In this document: one piece after another, positions 1-12,013 of the stretch
How the letters are laid out: each line of letters begins with the position of its first letter
How positions within the stretch are numbered: the stretch's first letter is position 1
Assembly (NCBI GenBank): GCA_000955875.1
Contig: JYOE01000003.1
Coordinates: forward strand, 62,001-126,000
Source of the DNA: Terrabacter sp. 28
GTDB taxonomy: Bacteria > Actinomycetota > Actinomycetes > Actinomycetales > Dermatophilaceae
Direction of reading: 5' to 3'
Length of the DNA stretch: 64,000 nt
Notes under the pieces: generated by a model
Databases searched by the model: none
Told to the model about the DNA's origin: nothing
What the model saw: only the letters and a program-made list of their open reading frames with translations
Made by a program: the position numbers and the translations under genes

Positions 1-279
1 GTCCCCGCGGTGCTGCTGGGTGGCGGTGATGACGATGTCGGCCTCGTCGAGCATCGCGGGCACGAGCTGGCGCGAGGCGAAGCCGGCCGAGTCGGCGCCG
101 ACGGCCGTGAGGACCGCCGACGAGCCGGGCTCGAGGTCGGAGCCGACGAGGGCCCGCGTGCCGGCGCTCTCGACGACGGCGTCGGTGCCGGCGAGGAGCT
201 GGCGCAGGCGGCGCTCGATGTAGGGCGAGCGGCAGACGTTGCCGGTGCAGATGACGAGGATGCGTCCGACCGAGGTCAT
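1..279 (-). CDS. Low-molecular-weight protein-tyrosine phosphatase, C-terminus cut by window edge
   Basis: The first 93 residues of a cytoplasmic LMW protein-tyrosine phosphatase are visible. The P-loop signature C-T-G-N-V-C-R-S lies at about residues 11-18, giving the CX5R(S/T) active site with nucleophilic Cys11 and Arg17. The catalytic Asp and the C-terminus lie beyond base 1. ATG at 279-277 overlaps the rmlC stop by 4 nt (ATGA), so it is translationally coupled to rmlC and rmlA. In polysaccharide loci such enzymes dephosphorylate the BY-kinase/Wzz protein, which here is encoded at 2835-4511. A second paralogue lies at 4591-5199. The family call is secure; the substrate is inferred from context. 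Confidence 0.9.
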   Translation of the reverse strand, partial: MTSVGRILVICTGNVCRSPYIERRLRQLLAGTDAVVESAGTRALVGSDLEPGSSAVLTAVGADSAGFASRQLVPAMLDEADIVITATQQHRGD

Positions 280-884
280 CGCGCCATCTCGGCCAGGCGG
301 CCGGTGAAGGAGAGGCACGCCTCGTAGGACGGCAGCAGACCCGACTCCTTCGCCTCGGCCAAGGTGGGCGCGGCTTCGTCCTTCGGTGACAGCAGGGGGT
401 CGATCCCTGGTGGGATGGCGAGCCCGATCTCCGGGTCGAGCGGGTGCACACCGTGCTCGGCACTCGGGTTGTAGGTGCTCGAGCAGAGGTAGAACGAGGT
501 CGTGTCGTCCTCGAGCGCGCAGAAGGCGTGGCCCAGTCCCTCGGCGAGGTAGACGGCCCGACGCTCGACGGCGTCCAGCACGACCGAGTCCCACTGGCCA
601 AACGTGGGCGAGCCGACGCGCAGGTCGACGACGAAGTCAACGAGGCTGCCGGCGACGCAGGTGATGTACTTCGCCTGGCCGACCGGCACGTCGGCGAAGT
701 GGATCCCACGGATCGTGCCGCGCGACGACACGGACACGTTCGTCTGGAGCACCTCCAGCTGGTGGCCGATCATCTCGGCGAGATGGTCTGCCCGGAACGA
801 CTCGAGGAACACGCCCCGGTCGTCGCGGAACTGCCTCGGGGTGATCTCGAAAGCGCCCTCGATGCCGAGCGGTCGGATGTCCAT
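276..884 (-). CDS. rmlC: dTDP-4-dehydrorhamnose 3,5-epimerase family protein
   Basis: A 202-residue cupin-fold epimerase of the RmlC family, which converts dTDP-4-keto-6-deoxyglucose to dTDP-4-keto-rhamnose in the cytoplasm. The motif R-G-I-H-F-A-D-V-P at about residues 52-60 carries the catalytic His of the family and is of the actinobacterial type; typical enzymes are 180-205 residues. The start ATG at 884-882 overlaps the rmlA stop by one base (TGATG). Upstream in-frame sequence to 1106 is open but antisense-like and is not part of the protein. It forms an operon rmlA-rmlC-phosphatase. It could act as a 3- or 5-only epimerase of another deoxysugar, but rmlA, rmlB and rmlD nearby favour rhamnose. 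Confidence 0.93.
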   Translation of the reverse strand: MDIRPLGIEGAFEITPRQFRDDRGVFLESFRADHLAEMIGHQLEVLQTNVSVSSRGTIRGIHFADVPVGQAKYITCVAGSLVDFVVDLRVGSPTFGQWDSVVLDAVERRAVYLAEGLGHAFCALEDDTTSFYLCSSTYNPSAEHGVHPLDPEIGLAIPPGIDPLLSPKDEAAPTLAEAKESGLLPSYEACLSFTGRLAEMAR

Positions 885-1762
885 CAGATCCGCTCCCGGG
901 CCTCGGCGAGCAGGGTGTGCAGGTAGAGGCCGTAGCCGCTCTTGGCCTGCTCGTCCGCGTGCTTGGCCAGCCCCGCGTCGTCGAGCCAGCCGTTGCGCCA
1001 GGCCACCTCCTCGACGCAGCCGATCTTGAGGCCCTGCCGCTCCTCGACGACGTGGACGTACTGGCTGGCCTCCATCAGGCCCGAGAACGTGCCAGTGTCG
1101 AACCATGCCGTGCCGCGTGGCAAGGGCGTGACAGTGAGGTCGCCGCGGCGGAGGTACGCGTCGTTGACGGCCGTGATCTCGAGCTCACCGCGCGCGCTGG
1201 GCTTGAGGTTGCGGGCGATGTCGACGACGTCGTTGTCGTAGAAGTAGAGGCCCGGCACGGCGTAGTTCGACTTGGGCTTGGCCGGCTTCTCCTCGATGGA
1301 GAGCACGTTGCCGTCGCGGTCGAACTCCACCACGCCGTACGCCCGTGCGTCGGCCACGCGGTAGGCGAAGACGTGGCCGCCCACGACGTCGGTGTTGTTC
1401 TTCAGAGCTAGGCCGAGACCGGGCCCGAAGAAGATGTTGTCGCCGAGCACAAGCGCGACGCTGTCGCCGCCGATGAAGTCGGCGCCGAGGATGAAGGCCT
1501 GGGCGAGGCCGTCGGGACTCGGCTGCACGGCATACGTGATCGACATGCCCCACTGGGAGCCGTCACCGAGCAGCCGGCGGAAGGCGTCGGCGTCGTCGGG
1601 GGTGGTGATCACCAGCACCTCACGGATGCCGGCCATCATCAGGGTCGCCAGGGGGTAGTAGACCATCGGCTTGTCGTAGACGGGCATGAGCTGCTTGCTG
1701 ATGCCCCGCGTGATCGGATGGAGCCGCGTGCCGCTTCCCCCGGCCAGGATGATCCCCTTCAT
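884..1762 (-). CDS. rmlA: Glucose-1-phosphate thymidylyltransferase
   Basis: A 292-residue nucleotidyltransferase that makes dTDP-glucose from dTTP and glucose-1-phosphate, the first step of dTDP-rhamnose synthesis. The N-terminus carries [13 protein letters not shown] (residues 3-15), the pyrophosphorylase signature, followed by [10 protein letters not shown] (23-32). V-L-G-D-N-I-F-F near residue 107 holds the metal-binding Asp, and E-K-P at about 160-162 is the sugar-binding motif. Length matches RmlA (about 290). It is the first gene of a minus-strand operon with rmlC and a phosphatase. The BNR-repeat gene at 1813-2760 lies 50 bp upstream on the same strand. Confidence 0.96.
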   Translation of the reverse strand: MKGIILAGGSGTRLHPITRGISKQLMPVYDKPMVYYPLATLMMAGIREVLVITTPDDADAFRRLLGDGSQWGMSITYAVQPSPDGLAQAFILGADFIGGDSVALVLGDNIFFGPGLGLALKNNTDVVGGHVFAYRVADARAYGVVEFDRDGNVLSIEEKPAKPKSNYAVPGLYFYDNDVVDIARNLKPSARGELEITAVNDAYLRRGDLTVTPLPRGTAWFDTGTFSGLMEASQYVHVVEERQGLKIGCVEEVAWRNGWLDDAGLAKHADEQAKSGYGLYLHTLLAEARERI

Positions 1763-1812
1763 GATGGGTCAGCCTAAGTGCTTATTGGGGCGGCGAATGA
1801 CAAGAGTCCAGA

Positions 1813-2760
1813 TCAGGCCGTTTTGGCCCAGGATGTCAGGTTCGCATCGGCGCGCCAGGTCGTTCCGGCCACGGTGAGCCAGCCGGCCGACTCTACGACG
1901 CTCACCGAGACGCGCCCGCCCGTGGTGTCGGCATCGGTCTCGATGCAGGCCACCTTCGCGGCCGACCGGCCCGAGAGGCGGGCGACCTCGACGCCGGAGC
2001 ACTCGGCCGTGACGCGGGCGACGTAGGCCGTCGCGCCGGCCTTCTCGGAGCGAACGCTGAGCGCAAGAGCGCCGTCGACGGCAGCTGCCTGGCTCCAGCC
2101 GGCGCCGCCGTTGGTCGAACGCATCAGCCGGCCGTCGGAGCAGAGGGCGTAGGCGCTCGAGGCGCTCACGCGGGCGACGTCGACGACTGGCGCGGTGCCG
2201 CAGGGCCTGGCGTCGGTGCGTTCGGGCGTGATGACAGTCTGGGGCGAGGCGCCGCCGGGGGTGCGCGACCAGCCGCCGTCGACCGCCCTCGGCCCGCGCC
2301 ACGTCTTGCCCTCGTCGTCAGTGGGGTACTCCCCCACAGCACAGCCGGCGCGGGCGGCGATCACGAAGCCCCGGCCCTCCTCCCCCACGGGCTGGACACG
2401 CCCCAAAGCACCGGTCGGGGCGGCGCGCTTGGTCCACGTCTTGCCGCCGTCGTCGGTCATCTGCATCGAGGCACCGCCGCCGGCGCAGGTGCCGAGCACG
2501 GCGCGCCACGCCCGGGTCGCGCTGGCCGCGACGATGACCCCCGTGAGGGGCTGCGCGGCCGACTTCTTCGTCGGCTCGGTCGTGGGCGTGAACGTGCCGA
2601 CCGACGTGGTCGCCGCAGCGGTCGGTGCGGCGGCTCCTGCCTTGTCGGGCCGGAAGGCCAGCGCGACCAGCACGGCGTCTACGACGAGCAAGGCCAGCAG
2701 GCCCGCCAGGGCCAGCCGGCCCACGGATTTGTCCGACAGCCACCGAATCACGGTTGCCAC
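1813..2760 (-). CDS. Membrane-anchored BNR/Asp-box repeat protein, function unknown
   Basis: A 315-residue protein with a short cytoplasmic N-terminus, one membrane segment (about residues 14-36) and a Pro/Thr/Ala-rich linker (40-70). The extracellular part has three Asp-box (BNR, S/T-x-D-x-G-x-x-W) motifs at about 102-109, 147-154 and 215-222, typical of sialidase-like beta-propeller blades. Four or more cysteines in the outer domain suggest disulfides. No catalytic sialidase Arg triad was identified, so a structural or binding role is more likely than hydrolysis. It is divergent from the Wzz/BY-kinase (75 bp between starts) and precedes rmlA, so it may belong to polysaccharide assembly or attachment. 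Confidence 0.75.
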   Translation of the reverse strand: MATVIRWLSDKSVGRLALAGLLALLVVDAVLVALAFRPDKAGAAAPTAAATTSVGTFTPTTEPTKKSAAQPLTGVIVAASATRAWRAVLGTCAGGGASMQMTDDGGKTWTKRAAPTGALGRVQPVGEEGRGFVIAARAGCAVGEYPTDDEGKTWRGPRAVDGGWSRTPGGASPQTVITPERTDARPCGTAPVVDVARVSASSAYALCSDGRLMRSTNGGAGWSQAAAVDGALALSVRSEKAGATAYVARVTAECSGVEVARLSGRSAAKVACIETDADTTGGRVSVSVVESAGWLTVAGTTWRADANLTSWAKTA

Positions 2761-2834
2761 TCTACGGACAGGCTAGACGTATGCGGCGCAACTGGGTGGG
2801 TCGGCATAGGATGCCGAGGAGGGGCCGTGTCGAA

Positions 2835-4511
2835 ATGTCCGATGTCCATGCTACCGGCGGCCCTACAGACAACGGAAAGACGGGGCCCGTGGAACTGCAG
2901 GACTACCTCAACGTGATCAGGAAGCGATGGATGATCATCGCGGCCGTCACGCTCGTGACCCTCGGTCTCGCAGCCGCCTACACGGCGCTGACGCCCCGCA
3001 CCTACGCGGCCAATACCCAGTTCTTTGTGGCGACGTCGAGCAATGACAACGCAGCGGCCCTTCAGGCTGGAAACAGCTTCACGCAGGCGCGTGTCAAGTC
3101 GTACTCGCAACTGCTGGTGTCACCCAAAGTGCTGGACCCTGTCATCAAAGAACTGGGACTCGGCACAAACGCGACAGACCTAGCGGAGCAGGTCAAGTCC
3201 ACCATCCCCCTCGACACCGTCATCATTGATGTCACAGTGACTAGCAGTTCACCCGCGGATGCTCAGCGCATAGCCGCGGCAGTCGCCAGTGCCTTCCCAC
3301 AGGTCGTTGCCGACATCGAGCGGGTCAACCAGTCCCAGGACAGCCCGGTCAAGGTCACCGTGGTTAAGCAGGCCGAGGCAGAGGCCACGCCTGTGGGTCC
3401 ACGGCCCGCGCGCAACCTTGCTCTGGGACTGCTGGCCGGCCTGGTGGCGGGCTTCGGTATCGCCCTTCTCCGCGACCTACTGGATAAGTCAGTGAAGTCG
3501 CAGCGTGACCTCGAGGCGGTAACCGACCGAACAATCCTTGGCGGTATCGCCTTCGACAGCGAGGCGTCAACGCACCCGCTCATCGTCCAGGTCGACCCGC
3601 GCTCGCAGCGCGCGGAGGCCTTCCGCTCGCTTCGCACCAACCTCCAATTCATCGACGTGGCCAACCCCCCGAAGTCGATCGTCGTCACCTCGTCCCTGCC
3701 GGGCGAGGGCAAGTCGACGACGACGGCCAACTTGGCGCTCAGCCTCGCGGAGACTGGCCTCAAGGTCGTCGTCATCGAGGGAGACCTCCGCCGGCCGCGC
3801 CTGCTCGACTACCTCGGCTTCGAAGGCTCGGTGGGCCTCACCGACGTGCTCGTCGGACGTGTCGACGTCGAGGACGTGCTCCAGCCCTTCGGACGCACCG
3901 GCCTGCGCCTGCTCGGGGCCGGCCCCATCCCGCCGAACCCGAGCGAGCTGCTCGGCTCGGCCAACATGGAGCAGGTCGTCGCTGACCTCTCCGAGCGCTA
4001 TGACTACGTGCTCATCGACGCCCCTCCGCTGCTGCCGGTCACCGATGCCGCCGTGCTCAGCACCATCGTCGACGGCGCCCTGGTCGTCGTCGGTGCCGGT
4101 GTGGCCCAGCGTGAGCACGTGCGCCGCGCTCTCGAGTCGCTTGAGGCCGTCAACGGCTCGGTCCTCGGCCTCATCCTGAACCGCGTCAAGGTCAAGGACC
4201 TCGGCAGCGGCTACGGCACCTACGAGTACGACTACCGCCCTGAGAGCGAGCGCCAGCGCGCCAAGGACAAGGGGCCACGACGACAGCGTCGCCCGGTCGC
4301 GACGGACGACGAGGTGGCGTTGGTCATGCCGCGCCCGTCTGGGCCTGGTGGCCGCTCGACCGAACCTCCCGCGCCCACGACTGATGAGACAGCCCCGATC
4401 GCACGGGTCGGCGACTACGGCGGTTCCCGCACGACGGGGCCATCAGCCGCAGACGGGCGGACGAACGGCACCCCATACACCGACCCGGCGGATATCGCAA
4501 ACTACCGCTGA
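2835..4511 (+). CDS. Wzz-like chain-length regulator fused to BY-type tyrosine kinase
   Basis: A 558-residue membrane protein controlling polysaccharide chain length and export. It has a Wzz domain with membrane segments at about 33-50 and 195-213 around an extracellular loop, followed by a cytoplasmic CpsD-like kinase. Walker A is at 286-295 (S-S-L-P-G-E-G-K-S-T), Walker A' at about 313-321 (V-I-E-G-D-L-R-R-P) and Walker B at about 391-397 (Y-V-L-I-D-A-P). A tyrosine cluster at Y460, Y463, Y465 and Y467 is the expected autophosphorylation tail. ATG at 2835 is preceded by GAGGAGGGG at 2816-2824; the longer open frame from 2625 is rejected because it overlaps the divergent gene. The convergent phosphatase at 4591-5199 is the natural counterpart. 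Confidence 0.93.
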   Translation: MSDVHATGGPTDNGKTGPVELQDYLNVIRKRWMIIAAVTLVTLGLAAAYTALTPRTYAANTQFFVATSSNDNAAALQAGNSFTQARVKSYSQLLVSPKVLDPVIKELGLGTNATDLAEQVKSTIPLDTVIIDVTVTSSSPADAQRIAAAVASAFPQVVADIERVNQSQDSPVKVTVVKQAEAEATPVGPRPARNLALGLLAGLVAGFGIALLRDLLDKSVKSQRDLEAVTDRTILGGIAFDSEASTHPLIVQVDPRSQRAEAFRSLRTNLQFIDVANPPKSIVVTSSLPGEGKSTTTANLALSLAETGLKVVVIEGDLRRPRLLDYLGFEGSVGLTDVLVGRVDVEDVLQPFGRTGLRLLGAGPIPPNPSELLGSANMEQVVADLSERYDYVLIDAPPLLPVTDAAVLSTIVDGALVVVGAGVAQREHVRRALESLEAVNGSVLGLILNRVKVKDLGSGYGTYEYDYRPESERQRAKDKGPRRQRRPVATDDEVALVMPRPSGPGGRSTEPPAPTTDETAPIARVGDYGGSRTTGPSAADGRTNGTPYTDPADIANYR

Positions 4512-4534
4512 GGTCCGTGGTTGGCTGACGGCAA

Positions 4535-4575
4535 ACAGAACGAGGACGCTCGCGGTGCGAGCGTCCTCGTTCTGT
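4535..4575. terminator. Perfect 19-bp hairpin between convergent genes
   Basis: The arm ACAGAACGAGGACGCTCGC (4535-4553) is followed by a 3-nt loop and its exact complement (4557-4575). It lies between the BY-kinase stop (4511) and the convergent phosphatase stop (4591), so it can end transcription in both directions. There is no long T-tract, which is common in high-GC actinobacteria. Confidence 0.85.
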
Positions 4576-4590
4576 CTGTGGCGGTGCGCC

Positions 4591-5199
4591 CTATCGGCGG
4601 CTGTGGCTCGCGTTCGCCGACCCGGCGACGGCACCGAGCGCCAGCACGATCGTGCCGAGGAAGCTCTCGATGCGGTCGAAGGCCTCGGCGTGTGTTCGCG
4701 TCGAGGCGCCGTAGGGGTCGACGACGTCGATGGCGTCCAGGTCGCGCGGGGCGACCGTGCCACGTGCCGCGGCAGCTTCGGCCGCCACTTGCGGCAGCCA
4801 GGGCTGGGCGGGGTTGATCGGTCGCCACGTGCCTGAAGCCCGGCACAGGTCGGCGAAGTCCCCGAGTGCAAAGGTCCGGCGCATGGTGGCCGGGCTCAGC
4901 CGTGAGACCTGACCTCGCTGGGCCCGGCTCATGGTCAGCACGAGCTCGGCCGAGCTCAGCAGCTCGGGGGTGACGCTGCGGGCCCGGAAGCCGGTGACAT
5001 CGGCTCCGCGCTGGCGCAGGAAGTCGCGCGTCTCCGACTCGATGTCGGCGCCGACCACGCCACCCGTGCCAGCGCTGGAGATCTCGACGCCAGCAGCCGG
5101 CAGCAACTGCCTCAGCCGGCGCTCGGCGTAGGGCGACCGGCAGATGTTGCCGGTGCAGACGAACAAAATGCCTCGGTTGCGAGGGGTGTCCCCGAGCAT
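4591..5199 (-). CDS. Low-molecular-weight protein-tyrosine phosphatase
   Basis: A 202-residue cytoplasmic phosphatase with the P-loop C-T-G-N-I-C-R-S at about residues 15-22 (nucleophile Cys15, Arg21). The acid Asp of the family's D-P motif is visible in V-V-D-P-Y-G near residue 166, followed by the expected aromatic residue. It is longer than the usual 150-160 residues because of an Ala-rich insert and a C-terminal helix ending in S-H-S-R-R. It faces the BY-kinase gene across a strong terminator; the likely job is dephosphorylation of the kinase tyrosine tail. The start ATG at 5199 follows GGGGAGAAGG. A TAGGAT-like -10 lies near 5244-5239, which is weak evidence. Confidence 0.92.
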   Translation of the reverse strand: MLGDTPRNRGILFVCTGNICRSPYAERRLRQLLPAAGVEISSAGTGGVVGADIESETRDFLRQRGADVTGFRARSVTPELLSSAELVLTMSRAQRGQVSRLSPATMRRTFALGDFADLCRASGTWRPINPAQPWLPQVAAEAAAARGTVAPRDLDAIDVVDPYGASTRTHAEAFDRIESFLGTIVLALGAVAGSANASHSRR

Positions 5200-5354
5200 C
5201 CTTCTCCCCTGACCATCGGTGCTGAGACGTACCTTCTGATCCTAGGTGGCCACCTTGTGACGTTCTTGCAAATCCACGCTGTGGTCAAAGAAATCTTCAA
5301 GCAAACGTAAAGTTCATCGCCGCAACTGAGCTCGCGGAGACCCGGGCGCGTGGC

Positions 5355-8655
<3,301 letters not shown>

Positions 8656-8708
8656 ACACCCCGTCAAGCGGCAGAGAACTTTCTGGCCAGAGAAGCTCCA
8701 AGGCCGGA

Positions 8709-8735
8709 CCATGAAGACACGCGGCTGCTTCATGG
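8709..8735 (+). terminator. Possible terminator after rmlBD; rest of 8656-8898 has no gene
   Basis: CCATGAAG (8709-8716) pairs with CTTCATGG (8728-8735) across an 11-nt loop, 54 bp after the rmlD stop. The remainder of 8656-8898 holds no convincing gene; it should carry the promoter of the dehydrogenase at 8899, but I could not fix one. Confidence 0.4.
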
Positions 8736-8898
8736 GATGGCGTGAGGGGAGCGTGTGGGGGTGTCCGGTTCACCGGTCACGCCCAAGGGCTCTCATCGTG
8801 GACTTGCACCCGTTCGATTCGTTTCGCGCTCGCGGCCTCAGTTATCCTCGAACATCGCGCCATCAGGCAGATGGTTTAGGACTATGTGAGGATCCAAG

Positions 8899-10170
8899 TT
8901 GTCCCTGAAAGTCGGCATTATTGGGCAGGGCTACGTCGGCCTACCTCTGGCGGTTCGTGCCGCGGAAGTCGGACTGTCGGTGATCGGGTTCGACGTCCAT
9001 TCGGGCCTGGTTGAACAACTCAACCAAGGCCGCTCCCACGTCGATGACATCAGTGACGAGACGCTCAATCTGGCAATTTCGCAGGGCTATGAGGCCACGG
9101 ACGACCCCCAAGCCCTGAGCAACGCAGACGTCATCGTTGTTTGCGTGCCCACTCCACTATCGAGTGACGGCGGCCCCGACCTGACTTACATCGAGTCGGC
9201 GGCTAGAACAATCGCTCGGGTAGCCTCACCCGGAACAACCGTCATCTTGGAGTCGACTACATATCCGGGCACCACGGAGGAAATCTTCGCCCCCCTCGTC
9301 ACCGCTGGCGGACTCATGTTGGACGTTGACGTTTTCATCGCCTTCTCCCCAGAAAGAGTCGATCCCGGGAATCCCACTTACGGCATCCGAAACACGCCCA
9401 AGGTTGTGGGTGGCCTCACCACCCAGAGCACCCAACGGGCGGCTGCCTTCTACGAGCGATTTATCGATGAAGTGGTCATCGCCCGTGGCGCCGCAGAGGC
9501 CGAGATGGCCAAGATTCTCGAGAATACCTTCAGGCACGTAAACATCGCGCTCATGAACGAGATGGTGCGCTTCTGCGACGATTTAGGCATTGACCTGTGG
9601 AACGCGATCGACTGCGCTGCAACAAAGCCATTTGGATATATGCCATTCCGCCCCGGCCCCGGCGTCGGTGGTCACTGCATACCCGTTGACCCGTCCTACT
9701 TGAGCCACCGGGTGAAAGCCCAGCTTGGATACGCCTTCCGCATGGTGGAACTCGCGGAGGAAATAAACGAAGCAGCACCTACTTATGTGGCAAGGCGCGC
9801 ATGGCGCATCCTCAACAATCAAGAACGCGCGGTGAATGGCAGTACCGTATTGCTCCTAGGTGTCACCTACAAACCCGACATCGCCGACTGTCGTGAGAGT
9901 CCGGCAGACCAAGTCGCCCGCACTCTCGCCGACTGGGGCGCCAACGTACGCTACTGCGACCCATTCGTCCCCAACTGGTTACCTCAGGGCTGGAAAGGCC
10001 AGACGCTGAAGTCTGAAACTTCTATCACCGAAGGTGCGCGAGGCGCAGACATCGTCGTCCTGCTGCAGAACCACAGTGCGTTTGACTTGCAGGAACTGGC
10101 TTCCACCAACGTCGCAGTTTTGGACACCCGAAACGTTCTGTCGGGCTTCGATAACGTCGAGATGCTTTGA
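8899..10170 (+). CDS. UDP-N-acetylhexosamine 6-dehydrogenase (WbpA/WecC type)
   Basis: A 423-residue nucleotide-sugar dehydrogenase. Rossmann motif G-Q-G-Y-V-G at 9-14, V-P-T-P at about 83-86, E-S-T-T-Y-P-G at about 118-124, F-S-P-E-R-V-D-P-G-N at 149-158 and catalytic C260 in G-G-H-C-I-P-V-D-P are all intact. The S-P-E-R-V-x-P-G stretch is typical of the WbpA/WecC branch that oxidises UDP-GlcNAc or UDP-ManNAc to the uronic acid, rather than of the UDP-glucose branch. It starts with TTG at 8899 behind GTGAGGA (8885-8891). It opens the lower-GC cassette. The exact substrate epimer cannot be told from sequence alone. Confidence 0.87.
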   Translation: MSLKVGIIGQGYVGLPLAVRAAEVGLSVIGFDVHSGLVEQLNQGRSHVDDISDETLNLAISQGYEATDDPQALSNADVIVVCVPTPLSSDGGPDLTYIESAARTIARVASPGTTVILESTTYPGTTEEIFAPLVTAGGLMLDVDVFIAFSPERVDPGNPTYGIRNTPKVVGGLTTQSTQRAAAFYERFIDEVVIARGAAEAEMAKILENTFRHVNIALMNEMVRFCDDLGIDLWNAIDCAATKPFGYMPFRPGPGVGGHCIPVDPSYLSHRVKAQLGYAFRMVELAEEINEAAPTYVARRAWRILNNQERAVNGSTVLLLGVTYKPDIADCRESPADQVARTLADWGANVRYCDPFVPNWLPQGWKGQTLKSETSITEGARGADIVVLLQNHSAFDLQELASTNVAVLDTRNVLSGFDNVEML

Positions 10171-10198
10171 AGCTAAACCCGGTCAAAAGAGATTCAAA

Positions 10199-11122
10199 TT
10201 GAGCACTAATAGGGCCGCCAGCAACGGCGAGCGAGTACACGTTCTCCTGGCCGCGTACCGGGGGGCGCGCTATCTGCCCGAGCAAGTGGCATCCATCCTC
10301 GACCAGCACGACGTAACACTCAAGCTGCACATCAGCGTAGACCGCTGCGATGACGGCACCCTCGAGTGGTGCGAGGCACTAATTGAGGAAAACCCCCGTA
10401 TCGACCTCCTTCCGTACGGAAGGCGTCATGGATCCGCCGCGTTGAACTTCTACCACCTCCTACGAGAGGTCGACCTGTCCGACGCTTCTTACGTAGCCTT
10501 CGCGGATCAAGATGACTTTTGGCTCCCGGAGAAACTCTCGCGAGCCCAGCAAAAGTTGGCAGAGACAGGCTGCGATGGATACTCAAGCAATGTGTACGCG
10601 TGGCGTGGCGAGAACTCTCGCAAACTCCTTCGCAAAGTTGGCCAACAGCGCAGGTGGGATCATCTCTTCTCTTCCCCGGGCCCTGGGTGTACACATGTCC
10701 TCAGCGGAAAGTCTGCGAGGCGACTCCAAGAACTGGTTACTTCCCAAGCTGAGGTAGTTCGACAGGTCGAATACCACGACTGGCTGGATTACGCGCTGGT
10801 TCGCTCCGAGGGGGGTCGTTGGTTCATGGATTCCATGCCGACGATGCTCTACCGGCAGCATGATTCCAACCAACTTGGTGCCAACCTGGGTTGGCGAGCG
10901 GCAGCAAGTAGGTGGGGAAAGCTCAACGACGGTTGGTATTGGGATCAAGTCAGACAGATTTCAAAGCTGGTCGGCGCCGAATCAGAACTTCCCGTTCGCC
11001 TTCTATCCGACAACACCCTGCGTTCGCGCATCTTGATTGCCACCATGGCACCACGTCTTCGCCGCGACTTTAAGGGCATTTTCGGGCTAGCGGCCTCCGC
11101 GCTCGCAAGAGGCTTCGCATGA
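10199..11122 (+). CDS. Family 2 glycosyltransferase
   Basis: A GT-A fold transferase of 307 residues from the chosen TTG start at 10199. The N-terminus reads V-H-V-L-L-A-A-Y-R-G-A-R-Y-L-P-E-Q (13-29), typical of rhamnosyltransferase-like GT2 enzymes. I-S-V-D-R-C-D-D-G-T (45-54) gives the nucleotide-binding Asp, and F-A-D-Q-D-D-F-W (101-108) is the metal-binding DxD variant. The frame is open upstream to 10034 inside the preceding gene, so the TTG start 28 nt after the dehydrogenase stop is preferred, with only a weak ribosome site (AAGAG). No membrane segment is obvious. Donor sugar unknown; dTDP-rhamnose is a reasonable guess from the neighbours. Confidence 0.8.
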   Translation: MSTNRAASNGERVHVLLAAYRGARYLPEQVASILDQHDVTLKLHISVDRCDDGTLEWCEALIEENPRIDLLPYGRRHGSAALNFYHLLREVDLSDASYVAFADQDDFWLPEKLSRAQQKLAETGCDGYSSNVYAWRGENSRKLLRKVGQQRRWDHLFSSPGPGCTHVLSGKSARRLQELVTSQAEVVRQVEYHDWLDYALVRSEGGRWFMDSMPTMLYRQHDSNQLGANLGWRAAASRWGKLNDGWYWDQVRQISKLVGAESELPVRLLSDNTLRSRILIATMAPRLRRDFKGIFGLAASALARGFA

Positions 11123-11140
11123 GGCACCTCCGCCGGTAGT

Positions 11141-11190
11141 AGTCTAAAACCGACGGTAGCCGCACTGGTCCCTCTGCTACGGTACAGACT
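11141..11190. terminator. Possible bidirectional terminator between convergent genes
   Basis: Nested complementary pieces AGTCT/AGACT, ACCG/CGGT and TAGC/GCTA fold the 11141-11190 stretch between the glycosyltransferase stop (11122) and the convergent acyltransferase stop (11218). The stem is interrupted, so this is tentative. Confidence 0.35.
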
Positions 11191-11217
11191 CCAGCAACCA
11201 CACAAACCCGCTGGCGA

Positions 11218-11817
11218 TCACGCCTGCTCTGGCTTCAACACCGGTCTGCCAGGAGATGAAGTCGGCTTCCTGAGGGCACGCGCCGGCGAGCCGGCAACTG
11301 TTGTACCCCGCGCGACATCGCGCGTAACAACGCTCCCGGCACCCACCGTAGCTTTATCGTCGACCTTGACCCCCTTTAGCACAATGCAGCGCGCTGCAAG
11401 CCAGCAATCCTGCCCGATGTAAACGTCCGCAGAAACGTGGCTTGTCGGATGTATCGAACCATCACCATTTCGGACATGGTCAGAATCGCGAATGACGCAC
11501 ATCTCCGCCACCAGGGTGCCAGATTCTATGATTACTGATTGCCGCCCAACGATAACGGTGTGCGGACCGACGTAATCACATCTCAACTGCACGTGTCCTT
11601 GCGGACCAACCTCAATGTGGGCGCCTTTGGCGATCATGGTCGCCCCAATGGTGAGTCGACCGCCAGGATAGACATCGACTGAAGCCCCGCGAGCGAGACG
11701 AGCCCTTCGATGAACGACAACGCCATCGAACCGCGCGCGGAGGACCTGAGCTCGCACCCTCTCCTCAACAACTCGCATGCGGAGCAGAGCGCGCCTGGAC
11801 GAAGACTTGAAGCTCAT
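11218..11817 (-). CDS. Left-handed beta-helix (hexapeptide) acyltransferase
   Basis: A 199-residue protein with hexapeptide repeats through about residues 45-180, including I-E-V-G-P, V-I-V-G-R, V-Y-I-G-Q-D-C-W and V-G-A-G-S-V-V-T-R-D, which build a trimeric beta-helix. The D-S-D-H segment near residue 110 resembles the catalytic His region of WbbJ/maltose O-acetyltransferase-like enzymes. ATG at 11817 is preceded by GGAAGGG seven nt upstream, which decides against the longer frame that opens at 12072. Likely role: O- or N-acetylation of a cassette sugar, using acetyl-CoA in the cytoplasm. It follows a second hexapeptide transferase. Confidence 0.82.
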   Translation of the reverse strand: MSFKSSSRRALLRMRVVEERVRAQVLRARFDGVVVHRRARLARGASVDVYPGGRLTIGATMIAKGAHIEVGPQGHVQLRCDYVGPHTVIVGRQSVIIESGTLVAEMCVIRDSDHVRNGDGSIHPTSHVSADVYIGQDCWLAARCIVLKGVKVDDKATVGAGSVVTRDVARGTTVAGSPARALRKPTSSPGRPVLKPEQA

Positions 11818-12013
11818 TGAAATCCCTTCCAGTTGGCATTGATGTATGGCGTCACGGGGATTGCCTGATTCGAAGGATGTCACCCTTAAACAAAAGAGGT
11901 CACTCACCCGCCAGACGGTCGCAGCACAGCGCGGCCGCGACGCCATCACTCGAGACCAGGACACCCTTTGACTCACTGCCGTGCGATCTACTTGACCTAG
12001 ACCCCATCCGTCA

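Noticed and set aside
1813..2760. Call as a sialidase
   Set aside because: Asp-box repeats alone mark the propeller fold; no catalytic Arg triad, Tyr or Glu set could be identified.
8805..8830. GTTCGATTC in the gap before the WbpA-like gene, considered as a tRNA
   Set aside because: No cloverleaf can be drawn from the surrounding bases.
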